Shown one piece after another: positions 1 to 5,794 of a stretch of DNA of 6,176 bases. The notes beneath the pieces were generated by a model, which saw nothing but the letters and a program-made list of their open reading frames with translations, did not search any database and was not told the origin of the DNA. Source of the DNA: UBA6136 sp039795615 (GTDB taxonomy: Bacteria > Pseudomonadota > Gammaproteobacteria > Methylococcales > Methylococcaceae); the NCBI GenBank assembly GCA_039795615.1, contig JBDKLO010000171.1:1-6176 (forward strand). Reading direction: 5' to 3'. Numbering within the stretch: position 1 is the first letter of the stretch; every line of letters starts with the position of its first letter. The position numbers and the translations under genes are program-made.

Positions 1-2
1 AC

Positions 3-578
3 TGTGATGCCAATATCCAGGCCAACGGGACCAAGGTCAAAGGAAATACGCAGTATGTCTGGTCTGCAGCCTATAACCCCGGCAATCAGCCGTTGCCGTT
101 ACCGGATGCCACCTGTACTCCCGATCAGGCGGGTAAAAATGGATGCCCCCTCTACAATCCCAACAAGCCGGTGTCGACGCAGGTGGTCGACCCCAATAGC
201 CAGCTTTGCCAGAATGTCTGTGCGTCATATCAAAACAGTACGCCGGTGACGCCGGGGCTTCAGGTAGGCTTTACCTGTGATTCAACGCTCTGTACGACCA
301 TCGGAATTGGTCAGGGCAAAGGCTACGACCCCTCGGTGAAGGCGCAGGCAGCGCTCGCCGGTCAGGCTTGCCAGGGTGTTGGGCAGATTGCCAATTTTGC
401 TCAGGTCGCCCTGGTTGAATCGCTGGCGAATTGCAGCTGCTGTGCGAGCCAGGTGTGTGGATGTGCAACGCCGAATGCACAGAGCAATCAGGCGATCTCG
501 GTCCTCAATCAGGCGCAAAGGAATAATTCGATTGAGCCTCAATGCGACATCAATGGCACTTTGTGCGGGAAACCTTGA
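3..578 (+). CDS. Cysteine-rich, probably exported protein, C-terminal part (5' end outside window)
   Basis: An open frame runs from the left edge to a TGA at 576-578, giving 191 residues with no start in view. The TTG at 93 is only an internal leucine codon. I do not recognise the family. The visible part is rich in Asn, Gln, Pro and Thr and holds 15 cysteines, unusual for a cytoplasmic protein and typical of a disulfide-bonded exported one. The densest cluster is CSCCASQVCGC at visible residues 144-154; other cysteines come in spaced pairs (69/73, 92/97, 181/188). No transmembrane segment is seen, and the tail ends in CGKP. The signal peptide, if any, would lie upstream. It converges on the Adhesin_E-like gene, with hairpins in between. 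A structural surface or appendage protein is possible but unsupported. That the frame is coding is fairly sure; function is unknown. Confidence 0.75.
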   Translation, partial: CDANIQANGTKVKGNTQYVWSAAYNPGNQPLPLPDATCTPDQAGKNGCPLYNPNKPVSTQVVDPNSQLCQNVCASYQNSTPVTPGLQVGFTCDSTLCTTIGIGQGKGYDPSVKAQAALAGQACQGVGQIANFAQVALVESLANCSCCASQVCGCATPNAQSNQAISVLNQAQRNNSIEPQCDINGTLCGKP

Positions 579-624
579 TGCGCTGACCCCAGGGGATGAG
601 CCCCGGTGGATTGACACACTGGAT

Positions 625-662
625 GATCCGAACTGGCCGTAAGGCGATGGCCAGTTCGGGTC
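625..662. terminator. Strong hairpin between convergent genes, possible bidirectional terminator
   Basis: A perfect 11-bp inverted repeat pairs CCGAACTGGCC (628-638) with GGCCAGTTCGG (649-659) around a 10-nt loop. One G-T wobble and two further pairs extend it to 625 and 662. It lies 46 bp after the stop of the rightward Cys-rich gene and 60 bp beyond the stop of the leftward Adhesin_E-like gene. Neither flank has a run of T, so it is not a textbook intrinsic terminator. It could stop transcription with a factor, or protect 3' ends of both mRNAs. Confidence 0.55.
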
Positions 663-675
663 CCTGAGTCTGAGA

Positions 676-697
676 GGCTGTCTGATCTTTAACAGCC
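676..697. repeat. Second small inverted repeat in the convergent gap
   Basis: GGCTGT (676-681) pairs perfectly with ACAGCC (692-697) around a 10-nt loop. It sits between the large hairpin and the stop of the Adhesin_E-like gene at 723. A leftward transcript would meet it first, 25 nt after its stop codon. There is no adjacent T run. It may be an accessory 3'-end structure; a six-pair stem could also arise by chance. Confidence 0.35.
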
Positions 698-722
698 GAT
701 TCGGGTTACAGGTCTCGATTCG

Positions 723-1127
723 CTACTTGGGTGCGCGAAGGGCATCACAGGCGACTTCCATATACGCCCCTTCCGTTGAATTGGGATCCGTTGCGACCCA
801 CACCGTCTTTGGAATCAGGATGTTTTTGACCTGATTCCCATTGCCCATCGTCTCGGAGTAAAACGCCATGTCGATGATGTGGTGCTTGTGCGATTTGCAG
901 TCAAATTCAAACAGCGTCTTGAGCGAACTGTAGCCATCCTTCGGGACAGGCAATGAGGTCATCGTCCAGATCTGACCCCCTTTGGCGGTCTTTTTAAGGC
1001 TGCTCATTTCAAGGTAGAAACTGCTGCCATCCTCGGTATCACCGACGGATTGCCAGCCATCAGCCAGGGCAGGAAGGGACAGGAGGACAAGGGAACCAAG
1101 GACAAGGGAGGGAATGGTGGCACGCAT
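723..1127 (-). CDS. Small secreted Adhesin_E-like protein
   Basis: The 134-residue product starts with a clear Sec signal peptide: charged start MRAT, hydrophobic stretch 6-21, and likely cleavage after LPALA at residue 22. The mature part, about 112 residues, follows the pattern I associate with the surface-adhesin protein E-like domain (Pfam Adhesin_E). It has an early W..VG..EDG.SFYLE strand (25-40), an SSLKK segment, a W in the next strand (54), a YSSLK...FDC block (66-77), SETMGNG (91-97), and a late AC at 126-127. C77 and C127 are the only cysteines in the mature part and probably form a disulfide. A periplasmic or surface location is expected. In Haemophilus the namesake binds host matrix proteins, but most environmental homologues have no known role, so adhesion should not be assumed. 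ATG 1127 is supported by AAGGAG eight bases upstream. It lies 66 bp after the MscS-like gene on the same strand and is probably cotranscribed. Confidence 0.8.
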   Translation of the reverse strand: MRATIPSLVLGSLVLLSLPALADGWQSVGDTEDGSSFYLEMSSLKKTAKGGQIWTMTSLPVPKDGYSSLKTLFEFDCKSHKHHIIDMAFYSETMGNGNQVKNILIPKTVWVATDPNSTEGAYMEVACDALRAPK

Positions 1128-1135
1128 GGAACAGG

Positions 1136-1141
1136 CTCCTT
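1136..1141 (-). promoter_or_regulatory. Shine-Dalgarno site of the Adhesin_E-like gene
   Basis: On the minus strand AAGGAG lies eight bases before the ATG at 1127. This is the strongest ribosome-binding site on that strand in the window. It fixes the start, and with it the intact signal peptide. Confidence 0.75.
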
Positions 1142-1183
1142 ATCGTTCTGGGTTGAAGTTAAAAAAGGGACGGGGGGCTCGAA

Positions 1184-1195
1184 AGATTCGAATCT
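1184..1195. repeat. 12-bp perfect palindrome at the end of the MscS-like gene
   Basis: AGATTCGAATCT reads the same on both strands and overlaps the TAG stop of the MscS-like gene (1194-1196). An overlapping dyad, CGAAT-CT-ATTCG, occupies 1189-1200. On the minus strand it is followed by a pyrimidine-rich stretch ending in six T (plus-strand A run 1161-1166). The stem is short and the T run is some 18 bases away, so a terminator is not convincing. It may only attenuate read-through into the next gene. Confidence 0.3.
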
Positions 1196-3044
1196 ATTCG
1201 CCCACTGAAGGCGCCTCAGGTCGAGAGGGGCGCGCGCTGACCTCGGTATGCGGTTCGCTGGCACTTTCTCCACGCTCCGGCAATTCCAGCCAATTGGTGT
1301 AGCGTGAGAACTGAATGCCATCCCGCTCCGCCTCGTGGGCGATGGCCAGAAGAATACGCTGCTGTTCCTTGAACTCTTCAGCTTCTTTATAGGCCCTCAC
1401 TTTGAAGTCAAACATGACTTCATAGCCTTTGCTGCTGATGCTCTTCAGGATGACTTCGCTGGAATGGTGATCATCATGGCCGCCCTGATGAATGATGTCC
1501 CTGATGTCCTGCATCAGCGTCTCGATTTTCGAGATGGGCGTCTTTAATGAGAAATAGAGGTGCCTTCTTGCGACCCGGAATTTTCGGGTGGTCATGTTCT
1601 CGATGGACTGGTTGACGAGATCACTGGAGGGCACGCTGACCACACTGTTCTGGAGGGTTCTGATCCGCGTGGATCGAAAACCGACATCCTCTACGACACC
1701 TTCAACCGCTCCGGCCTTGATGCTGTGTCCGACCCTGAAGGGCTTTTCGAACATGATGATCAGGGATCCCAGAAGATTTGCAAGGGTGTGCTGAGCTGCA
1801 AGTGCAACGGCCAGGCCGCCGATACCGAGCCCCGTCAGAATCGAATAGGCGGGCATCCCGAGGCGATTGGCTCCCTCGGTAATGAGCGCGAGCGAGAGAA
1901 TGAGGCTCAGCAGGCGAAAACTCAGTCGGATGATCTGGCTATCAATACTGACGGCTTTGATCTCGTTTCTCTCGATAATGGCTTCAGCAAAAATGTGCCC
2001 TCCTTTCCACACCAGCCAGGTGAGGGCGATAAAAAAGGTGCCCCAGAAAAAGACATTGAAGCTGGCATAGATCAGGCCAGAGATGCGAAGTACTTCTGTA
2101 AAGAAGAAGGAGTAAGTCGGGGTCAAAATCACCAGAGTGATATAGGGAAACAGGTCCCAGATCGGATCGACCTTCTCATGATGGTGCGACAATCGCTTGG
2201 CGATCATCCAGCTCGACTGGGTGATTGCAAAAAAAAGGGCCATGGCAATCAAGATACAGATCCATCGCCAAACCGGCTGATCGGCAATCAGATATTGCGT
2301 CCATGAGGGAAGGTTCATGGACCAGCGCATCGGAATGATGTGCCTGAAAAAGAGGCTCAAACCACCGGGTGTATGGAAGGTGTAGTTGTAAAACCCGGGT
2401 GAGCCGAAGTGGAGATAAGGCATCTCCTTGATGGCCTCATAGAATCTCGGCACATTGGCTACGGTTTCGGCGCTGAATAGATACTTTCCGGCCTGCGGGC
2501 CTGAGTCGATTCGACTGATGATGATTTCGGTTCCAGGAATCTGCCAACTGCTCTTGTGATCACGCTCCATCATGGCGGCATCGGGAATCAACCCCGCCTC
2601 GGGGATCGGCAATCGATCCAGGATTTCCTTGAGCTGTGAGGAAAGTCGCCACATCGATTCGATCTTCGAGGCATCAGCCACAGCACTCAGGTCCATGTAC
2701 TTCGCCGGTATCAGGCGGATCGCGTACATTTCACGAAGAGCATTTTCCTCAGTTTCGTTCGGAAAAAGACGCCCGGAATTGATGAACGCCGTATAAATGC
2801 CATGCTCGCCCAGTCCGATGGCATAGCGCTTGTTGATCGTGTCCATAAAACCCATGAGTGTTGACCTTGGGCTTTCCGTATTCACCGGAACGATCGGACT
2901 GATGGCATCCGGTTGGTTAGGGCGCAGGGCAAACAGCGCAATCAGCGCAATCAGTGTGAGGGCGATGGCGACGGCGTAGGTCTTGATCAAATGCATGGTC
3001 TTTTTGACCGATCTATGAGGAGTATGGGGAGATGGCGGGTTCAT
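1194..3044 (-). CDS. MscS-family mechanosensitive channel with large periplasmic N-terminal domain
   Basis: The 616-residue product is an inner-membrane channel of the small-conductance mechanosensitive family, expected to open under hypo-osmotic stress. An N-terminal hydrophobic segment (22-40) is followed by a periplasmic domain of about 210 residues, which opens with SPRSTLMGFMDTINKRY. Further membrane segments lie near 257-277, 299-318, 325-347 and 373-390. The pore helix and start of the MscS domain are at 403-435, with the small-residue pattern GLGIGGLAVALAAQHTLANL and then FEKPFRVGHSI. The cytoplasmic beta and alpha/beta domains run from 440 to about 585. A Ser/Pro/Glu-rich tail follows. 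It is far longer than E. coli MscS (286 residues). The start is uncertain: ATG 3044 and an in-frame ATG at 2996 (Met17) both lack a strong Shine-Dalgarno, and starting at Met17 would still keep the first membrane segment. The Adhesin_E-like gene follows on the same strand; the glycine-rich gene is divergent. Confidence 0.93.
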   Translation of the reverse strand: MNPPSPHTPHRSVKKTMHLIKTYAVAIALTLIALIALFALRPNQPDAISPIVPVNTESPRSTLMGFMDTINKRYAIGLGEHGIYTAFINSGRLFPNETEENALREMYAIRLIPAKYMDLSAVADASKIESMWRLSSQLKEILDRLPIPEAGLIPDAAMMERDHKSSWQIPGTEIIISRIDSGPQAGKYLFSAETVANVPRFYEAIKEMPYLHFGSPGFYNYTFHTPGGLSLFFRHIIPMRWSMNLPSWTQYLIADQPVWRWICILIAMALFFAITQSSWMIAKRLSHHHEKVDPIWDLFPYITLVILTPTYSFFFTEVLRISGLIYASFNVFFWGTFFIALTWLVWKGGHIFAEAIIERNEIKAVSIDSQIIRLSFRLLSLILSLALITEGANRLGMPAYSILTGLGIGGLAVALAAQHTLANLLGSLIIMFEKPFRVGHSIKAGAVEGVVEDVGFRSTRIRTLQNSVVSVPSSDLVNQSIENMTTRKFRVARRHLYFSLKTPISKIETLMQDIRDIIHQGGHDDHHSSEVILKSISSKGYEVMFDFKVRAYKEAEEFKEQQRILLAIAHEAERDGIQFSRYTNWLELPERGESASEPHTEVSARPSRPEAPSVGE

Positions 3045-3125
3045 TCCATGGGTCTCGTTGCTGAGGTCTTAGGAATGAATGAATCCTTTCGTAAGGGTGC
3101 AGGGTATCCCATCCTCTGTGAAAGA

Positions 3126-3140
3126 CGCTAGCAGATAGCG
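3126..3140. repeat. 15-bp dyad, possible operator
   Basis: CGCTA and TAGCG flank a 5-nt centre. The dyad lies just upstream of one of the TATGAT boxes, so a regulator bound here could act on the rightward gene, the leftward gene, or both. With only five pairs, chance occurrence is quite possible. Confidence 0.25.
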
Positions 3141-3227
3141 AGGGTATGATGGAATGAAACGGCGACAGGCCCATCCGGGCGTATGATGCGGCCCATGAAT
3201 CATCATTAGGGTGAAGCGATCTCGGTC

Positions 3228-3245
3228 ACGCAGCGATTTCTGCGT
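3228..3245 (+). repeat. Hairpin in the probable 5' leader of the glycine-rich gene
   Basis: ACGCAG (3228-3233) pairs perfectly with CTGCGT (3240-3245) around CGATTT. It lies 15 bases before the Shine-Dalgarno of the gene at 3273, so it would be in that gene's mRNA leader if transcription starts at either TATGAT box. It could modulate translation or leader stability. No riboswitch fold is recognised. Confidence 0.3.
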
Positions 3246-3260
3246 CTTGAGGCCCAAGCT

Positions 3261-3266
3261 GGAGGG
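3261..3266 (+). promoter_or_regulatory. Shine-Dalgarno site of the glycine-rich exported protein gene
   Basis: GGAGGG lies six bases before the ATG at 3273, an almost ideal site and spacing. It supports this start, and with it the signal peptide, and suggests efficient translation. Confidence 0.8.
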
Positions 3267-3272
3267 ATTTTC

Positions 3273-4910
3273 ATGTGCCGCTTATCGATTCTTGGGCTTT
3301 TCGGTTGGGTCCTTCTGATGTCAGCCCATGTCGTCGAGGCGCGACCTGTGTGCCAGCCCATCGCCGGTGGACAGTTCAAGTGTACGATTCGATCGGCCGC
3401 CGATTGCCTCTCCGTCGAAGACTACCCTTACGCTCGTAACCTCTACTGTCCTGCCAGCTACAATGCCGTGAATCAGGTATTTGATGTTTTGGTTCAAAGG
3501 CTCGGACTGAATCTCCCGATCGAGCGTCAATTTTTCTTCTATCAAACCAAGCCACCCAAAAACGCACACAGTCCGGACTATCTGGATCCGGCCCAGACGA
3601 CGGTGCCCTGCCTTGAGACACCGGCGCCATGGAATCCGGCATTGATTCTGGGCGCAGGTGTACCTTTGTGCGATCTTTTGGCCTATGTTTCAAGTATCGG
3701 CCAGCAGGTGATCCCCATTCCAGGGAATGGCAATCCGCTGCCGCCGGCTTTACGGCGATATCCCGATTATTTCAGCCATCTTTTGGTTCCGACCGACGCT
3801 TTGCCATTGACTCAGTTTCGAATGGGTGGGAGCTATGATCCTCTGGTGAAGGCGTTGGGACGTGACGGCGCCGATGTGTTCGAGCATGAGGCAGGCGGTT
3901 TTACGTCCTCGACCTTCTACAGCCCTTCACCGCTCGCTGTGGCTCCGGATTATCAGGGCATCAGCGGGGGTGGGGGTGCCGGGTGGGGTGGAGAGATTGT
4001 CCTGACTTCCCGAAGCTTAAGTCGGACGCTTCTCGCATTCGGTGGGGGCGGCGGCGGGGGGCTGACCTCGATGGCGCACCCGGATCCTTCTTCCACCATC
4101 TCATCCCTGGGCGCCGGCGGCGGGGGAGGGATGCAGTTTGCCAATGGCTATCATCAGGACCATCAAAGCTACAACCAATTAGGGCTGGGAGCAGGCACCA
4201 GTTCCAATGAGCGAGTGGTCCAGTACAGCTACTACCAGCCCATCACCGGGGTTGTGACGCATAGTTTCGATCCGGCCATCGTGAGCGAGTATCAGACCCA
4301 GTTGCTGAATCTCTTCAGCCAACTCGATCAAGGGCTGCGTCATCAAGGAGAGGTCATCCTCAAGGGGGGCGGTGGCATGGGTGCTGGAGCGGAATATCTG
4401 AACGCCAGCGGTGAAGAATACGTGCCTCATGCCGTTTCCACCCAGGCGGGGTTTCAGTTCCGTTTCAAGATCGGAAAAGCGAGGGGTCCGATCTTCCCAA
4501 CCGCCGGATTAGCGACTGTGCCGGAGGTTCAAGTGACCAGCCAGCAACAAAAGCTTTACCTGGCCCTGGGCAATATCTATCAATTTGCCAATCAACAGGC
4601 GTTTACCGAGTGCGGCAATAGTTACGATCATTACGAATGTATCTGTCCCGTCTCCCAGGCCATCGTCATTTGTCTGGCCCATCAGGTTCTCGGTGGCAGT
4701 GTGGCTTCCATTCCGGGATGGATTCAGCAGGCGCATTGTCCCGTCGCCTCCGATGCCCCTGACGAGTTTGAATCTCTCATGAATGCCGTACCCTACAAGA
4801 TCAATGCGCCCCTTAAGTCAGGGAATATCACCTTGAGTCAGGCCTCCTGCAAGAAAGCGATCAAGGATTATTCCCAATTCCTTCGGACGCCCCCGTCTTC
4901 TCCCCAATAA
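3273..4910 (+). CDS. Large exported glycine-rich protein with cysteine-rich ends, unknown family
   Basis: I do not recognise this 545-residue protein. It has a Sec signal peptide (hydrophobic 5-19, likely cleavage after VVEA at 23). Cys2 lies inside the signal peptide and is not a lipobox cysteine. The mature part has 12 cysteines split between the ends: 27, 37, 45, 59, 113, 133 and 447, 456, 458, 467, 489, 526, with none from 134 to 446. The central zone carries glycine runs at 232-240 (GGGGAGWGG), 257-263 (seven Gly), 280-286 (GAGGGGG) and 365-372 (GGGGMGAG). Short hydrophobic, strand-like segments such as EIVLT, RTLLAF and EVILK lie beside them. This suggests a glycine-rich beta or polyglycine-helix core with disulfide-locked flanks. 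No transmembrane segment follows the signal peptide, so a periplasmic, surface or secreted location is inferred. It appears monocistronic: mscS diverges from it and arsR seems to have its own promoter. Coding status is secure; any role is unknown. Confidence 0.85.
   Translation: MCRLSILGLFGWVLLMSAHVVEARPVCQPIAGGQFKCTIRSAADCLSVEDYPYARNLYCPASYNAVNQVFDVLVQRLGLNLPIERQFFFYQTKPPKNAHSPDYLDPAQTTVPCLETPAPWNPALILGAGVPLCDLLAYVSSIGQQVIPIPGNGNPLPPALRRYPDYFSHLLVPTDALPLTQFRMGGSYDPLVKALGRDGADVFEHEAGGFTSSTFYSPSPLAVAPDYQGISGGGGAGWGGEIVLTSRSLSRTLLAFGGGGGGGLTSMAHPDPSSTISSLGAGGGGGMQFANGYHQDHQSYNQLGLGAGTSSNERVVQYSYYQPITGVVTHSFDPAIVSEYQTQLLNLFSQLDQGLRHQGEVILKGGGGMGAGAEYLNASGEEYVPHAVSTQAGFQFRFKIGKARGPIFPTAGLATVPEVQVTSQQQKLYLALGNIYQFANQQAFTECGNSYDHYECICPVSQAIVICLAHQVLGGSVASIPGWIQQAHCPVASDAPDEFESLMNAVPYKINAPLKSGNITLSQASCKKAIKDYSQFLRTPPSSPQ
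3966..3988 (+). other. Canonical G-quadruplex motif inside the glycine-rich gene
   Basis: Four G runs (5, 5, 3 and 4 bases) are separated by loops of 1, 4 and 1 bases on the coding strand, so the mRNA carries the motif too. It encodes the first polyglycine run (residues 232-240). Similar but less perfect G-rich tracts lie at 4041-4061 and 4109-4130. The runs may simply reflect glycine codons, yet the single-base loops favour folding and could slow transcription or translation. Confidence 0.6.
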
Positions 4911-4956
4911 GACTTCTGCCACTGGCTGACACGCGTTTTTTCAACTGGCTTCGGCG

Positions 4957-4976
4957 TGAATCATGTCATGGTTTCA
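4957..4976. promoter_or_regulatory. Imperfect dyad upstream of arsR, candidate ArsR operator
   Basis: TGAA-CATG on the left (4957-4965) mirrors CATG-TTCA on the right (4967-4976), with a one-base offset. It lies 16-35 bases before the TATAGT box, where a -35 element would sit, so a bound dimer would block RNA polymerase. Self-repression through such a site is usual for ArsR proteins. The sequence does not match the E. coli ars operator as I remember it, so the exact bounds are inference. Confidence 0.4.
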
Positions 4977-4991
4977 TTTTCACAATTCGAC

Positions 4992-4997
4992 TATAGT
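4992..4997 (+). promoter_or_regulatory. Probable -10 box of the arsR-arsI-arsC operon
   Basis: TATAGT matches the consensus TATAAT in five of six positions. It ends six bases before the ATG at 5004, so transcription would start at or next to the start codon. No good -35 is seen at 16-18 bp; the best candidates fall in the candidate operator dyad. A weak -35 would fit a repressed promoter. Confidence 0.5.
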
Positions 4998-5003
4998 AGA
5001 AAC

Positions 5004-5297
5004 ATGGAAACGCAAGAAATCGTTCTGGCACTGACCGCTTTGGCCCAATCCAGCCGGCTGGCCGTTTTCCGCCTGCTGGTGCAGGTGGGAGAGGAGGGAA
5101 TGACGGCGGGAAAGATTGCCGAAACTTTAGAAATCCCCCCATCCTCGCTCTCCTTCCATCTCAAGGAATTGGTCCATGCAGGGATGATCCTTCAAAAGCA
5201 GGAAGGACGGTTTCTCATTTATTCGGCCCATTACGCGCGCATGAAAGCGGTCATGGCCTTCCTCACCGAAAACTGTTGTAACGGTAAATCCTGCTGA
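5004..5297 (+). CDS. arsR: ArsR/SmtB-family arsenic-responsive repressor
   Basis: The 97-residue product is a winged-helix repressor that should bind its own promoter as a dimer and release it on binding As(III). The helix-turn-helix spans about 33-56 (MTAGKIAETL, then recognition helix SSLSFHLKEL), and the wing is at about 64-73 (QKQEGRFLIY). The ELCVCDL As(III) site of plasmid R773 and E. coli ArsR is absent: no cysteine lies in the DNA-binding helices. Instead the three cysteines cluster at the C terminus, C91, C92 and C97 (ENCCNGKSC). This resembles Acidithiobacillus ferrooxidans ArsR, where C95, C96 and C102 bind As(III). I chose ATG 5004 over the in-frame GTG 4956 and ATG 4968. The longer forms would place the -10 box inside the gene, and residues before METQE do not resemble the family. 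arsI follows 19 bp later, as expected for an operon. Confidence 0.93.
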   Translation: METQEIVLALTALAQSSRLAVFRLLVQVGEEGMTAGKIAETLEIPPSSLSFHLKELVHAGMILQKQEGRFLIYSAHYARMKAVMAFLTENCCNGKSC

Positions 5298-5305
5298 ATT
5301 CTTCT

Positions 5306-5310
5306 GGAGA
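5306..5310 (+). promoter_or_regulatory. Shine-Dalgarno site of arsI
   Basis: GGAGA lies six bases before the ATG at 5317, inside the 19-bp gap after the arsR stop. It is the only clear ribosome-binding site in the ars operon: arsR has none, and none is visible before arsC. Confidence 0.65.
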
Positions 5311-5316
5311 CCCCTC

Positions 5317-5763
5317 ATGAAACGTCTGCATATTCATCTTAGCGTGGATGACCTCAACGCCAATATTCGTTTCTACTCAGCCCTTTTTGAAAGCGAGCCT
5401 TCGGTGATTCACTCCGACTATGCCAAGTGGATGCTGGAAGATCCCAAGGTCAATTTTGCGATCTCCGCCCGGGGAGCACCGATAGGTTTGGATCACCTCG
5501 GAATCCAGGTGGAGTCGGATCCCGAGCTCTCAGAAATCGAAGTGCGACTGACAAAGGCGGCGCTCCCTGTCGTTGAACAAAAGGGGACGGCCTGTTGCTA
5601 TGCCGAGTCCGATAAATACTGGACCCAGGATCCGCAGGGGATCCCCTGGGAAGCATTCCATTCGCTGGGCTCGATCCCGGTCTTTGGTGAAACGCAGCAA
5701 CCCCCGGAGACTGAAGAAAAAAGCGCCTGTTGTGCGCCCTCACTCAAGGGCGGCTGTTGTTGA
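5317..5763 (+). CDS. arsI: ArsI/CadI-family C-As lyase (Fe(II) dioxygenase)
   Basis: The 148-residue product has the vicinal oxygen chelate fold of glyoxalase-like enzymes. ArsI cleaves the carbon-arsenic bond of trivalent methylarsenite or aromatic arsenicals using Fe(II) and O2, releasing As(III). Likely metal ligands are His7 in the first strand (HLSVDDL), His60 (GLDHLGIQV) and Glu112 (PWEAFH). The signature vicinal pair that binds the organoarsenical is C93-C94 in GTACCYAESDKYW, the hallmark separating ArsI from other VOC enzymes. A Cys-rich tail adds C138-C139 and C147-C148 (SACCAPSLKGGCC). It lies between arsR and arsC and is probably cotranscribed with them. CadI, linked to cadmium, is in the same family, so cadmium induction cannot be excluded; the arsR and arsC neighbours favour arsenic. 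Start ATG 5317 is supported by GGAGA. Confidence 0.9.
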   Translation: MKRLHIHLSVDDLNANIRFYSALFESEPSVIHSDYAKWMLEDPKVNFAISARGAPIGLDHLGIQVESDPELSEIEVRLTKAALPVVEQKGTACCYAESDKYWTQDPQGIPWEAFHSLGSIPVFGETQQPPETEEKSACCAPSLKGGCC

Positions 5764-5794
5764 ACTCTCATCCAACCCTCACTTTCAGATCCCT

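Larger units (their letters stand above)
3045..3272. promoter_or_regulatory. Divergent intergenic region between the MscS-like and glycine-rich genes
   Basis: This 228-bp gap must hold promoters for both divergent genes, but no box pair near consensus is visible. On the plus strand TATGAT occurs twice (3145-3150, within GGTATGATGG, and 3182-3187), each resembling a -10 box but without a good -35. Three small dyads are present: CGCTA/TAGCG at 3126-3140, ATGATG/CATCAT at 3183-3206 with a 12-nt loop, and ACGCAG/CTGCGT at 3228-3245. No small gene is evident here. Confidence 0.4.

Noticed and set aside
1161..1180. Homopolymer-rich stretch (A run then G run) between the MscS-like and Adhesin_E-like genes as a terminator
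   Set aside because: The minus-strand C and T runs have no complementary arm nearby, so no terminator hairpin forms.
1560..2306. A 248-codon open frame on the plus strand opposite the MscS-like gene
   Set aside because: The encoded protein is highly charged and has no recognisable domain or ribosome site. The opposite strand encodes a clear MscS pore and membrane segments over the same bases, so this is an antisense shadow.
3953..4144. Minus-strand frame with proline runs opposite the glycine-rich region
   Set aside because: Polyproline is the simple mirror of GGN glycine codons on the other strand; there is no start signal and no domain.
4936..4941. Run of six T after the glycine-rich gene, possible intrinsic terminator
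   Set aside because: No stem of useful length is found just upstream; the only self-pairing bases (GCC/GGC around 4919-4926) are three to four pairs long.
4921..4950. Direct repeat ACTGGCT (4921-4927 and 4944-4950) before arsR
   Set aside because: Only seven bases with a 23-bp period and not a dyad, so it is a poor candidate for a dimeric repressor site and is compatible with chance.
4956..5003. Longer arsR starting at GTG 4956 or ATG 4968
   Set aside because: No Shine-Dalgarno precedes either codon, the extra residues do not look like ArsR, and the probable -10 box would fall inside the gene.
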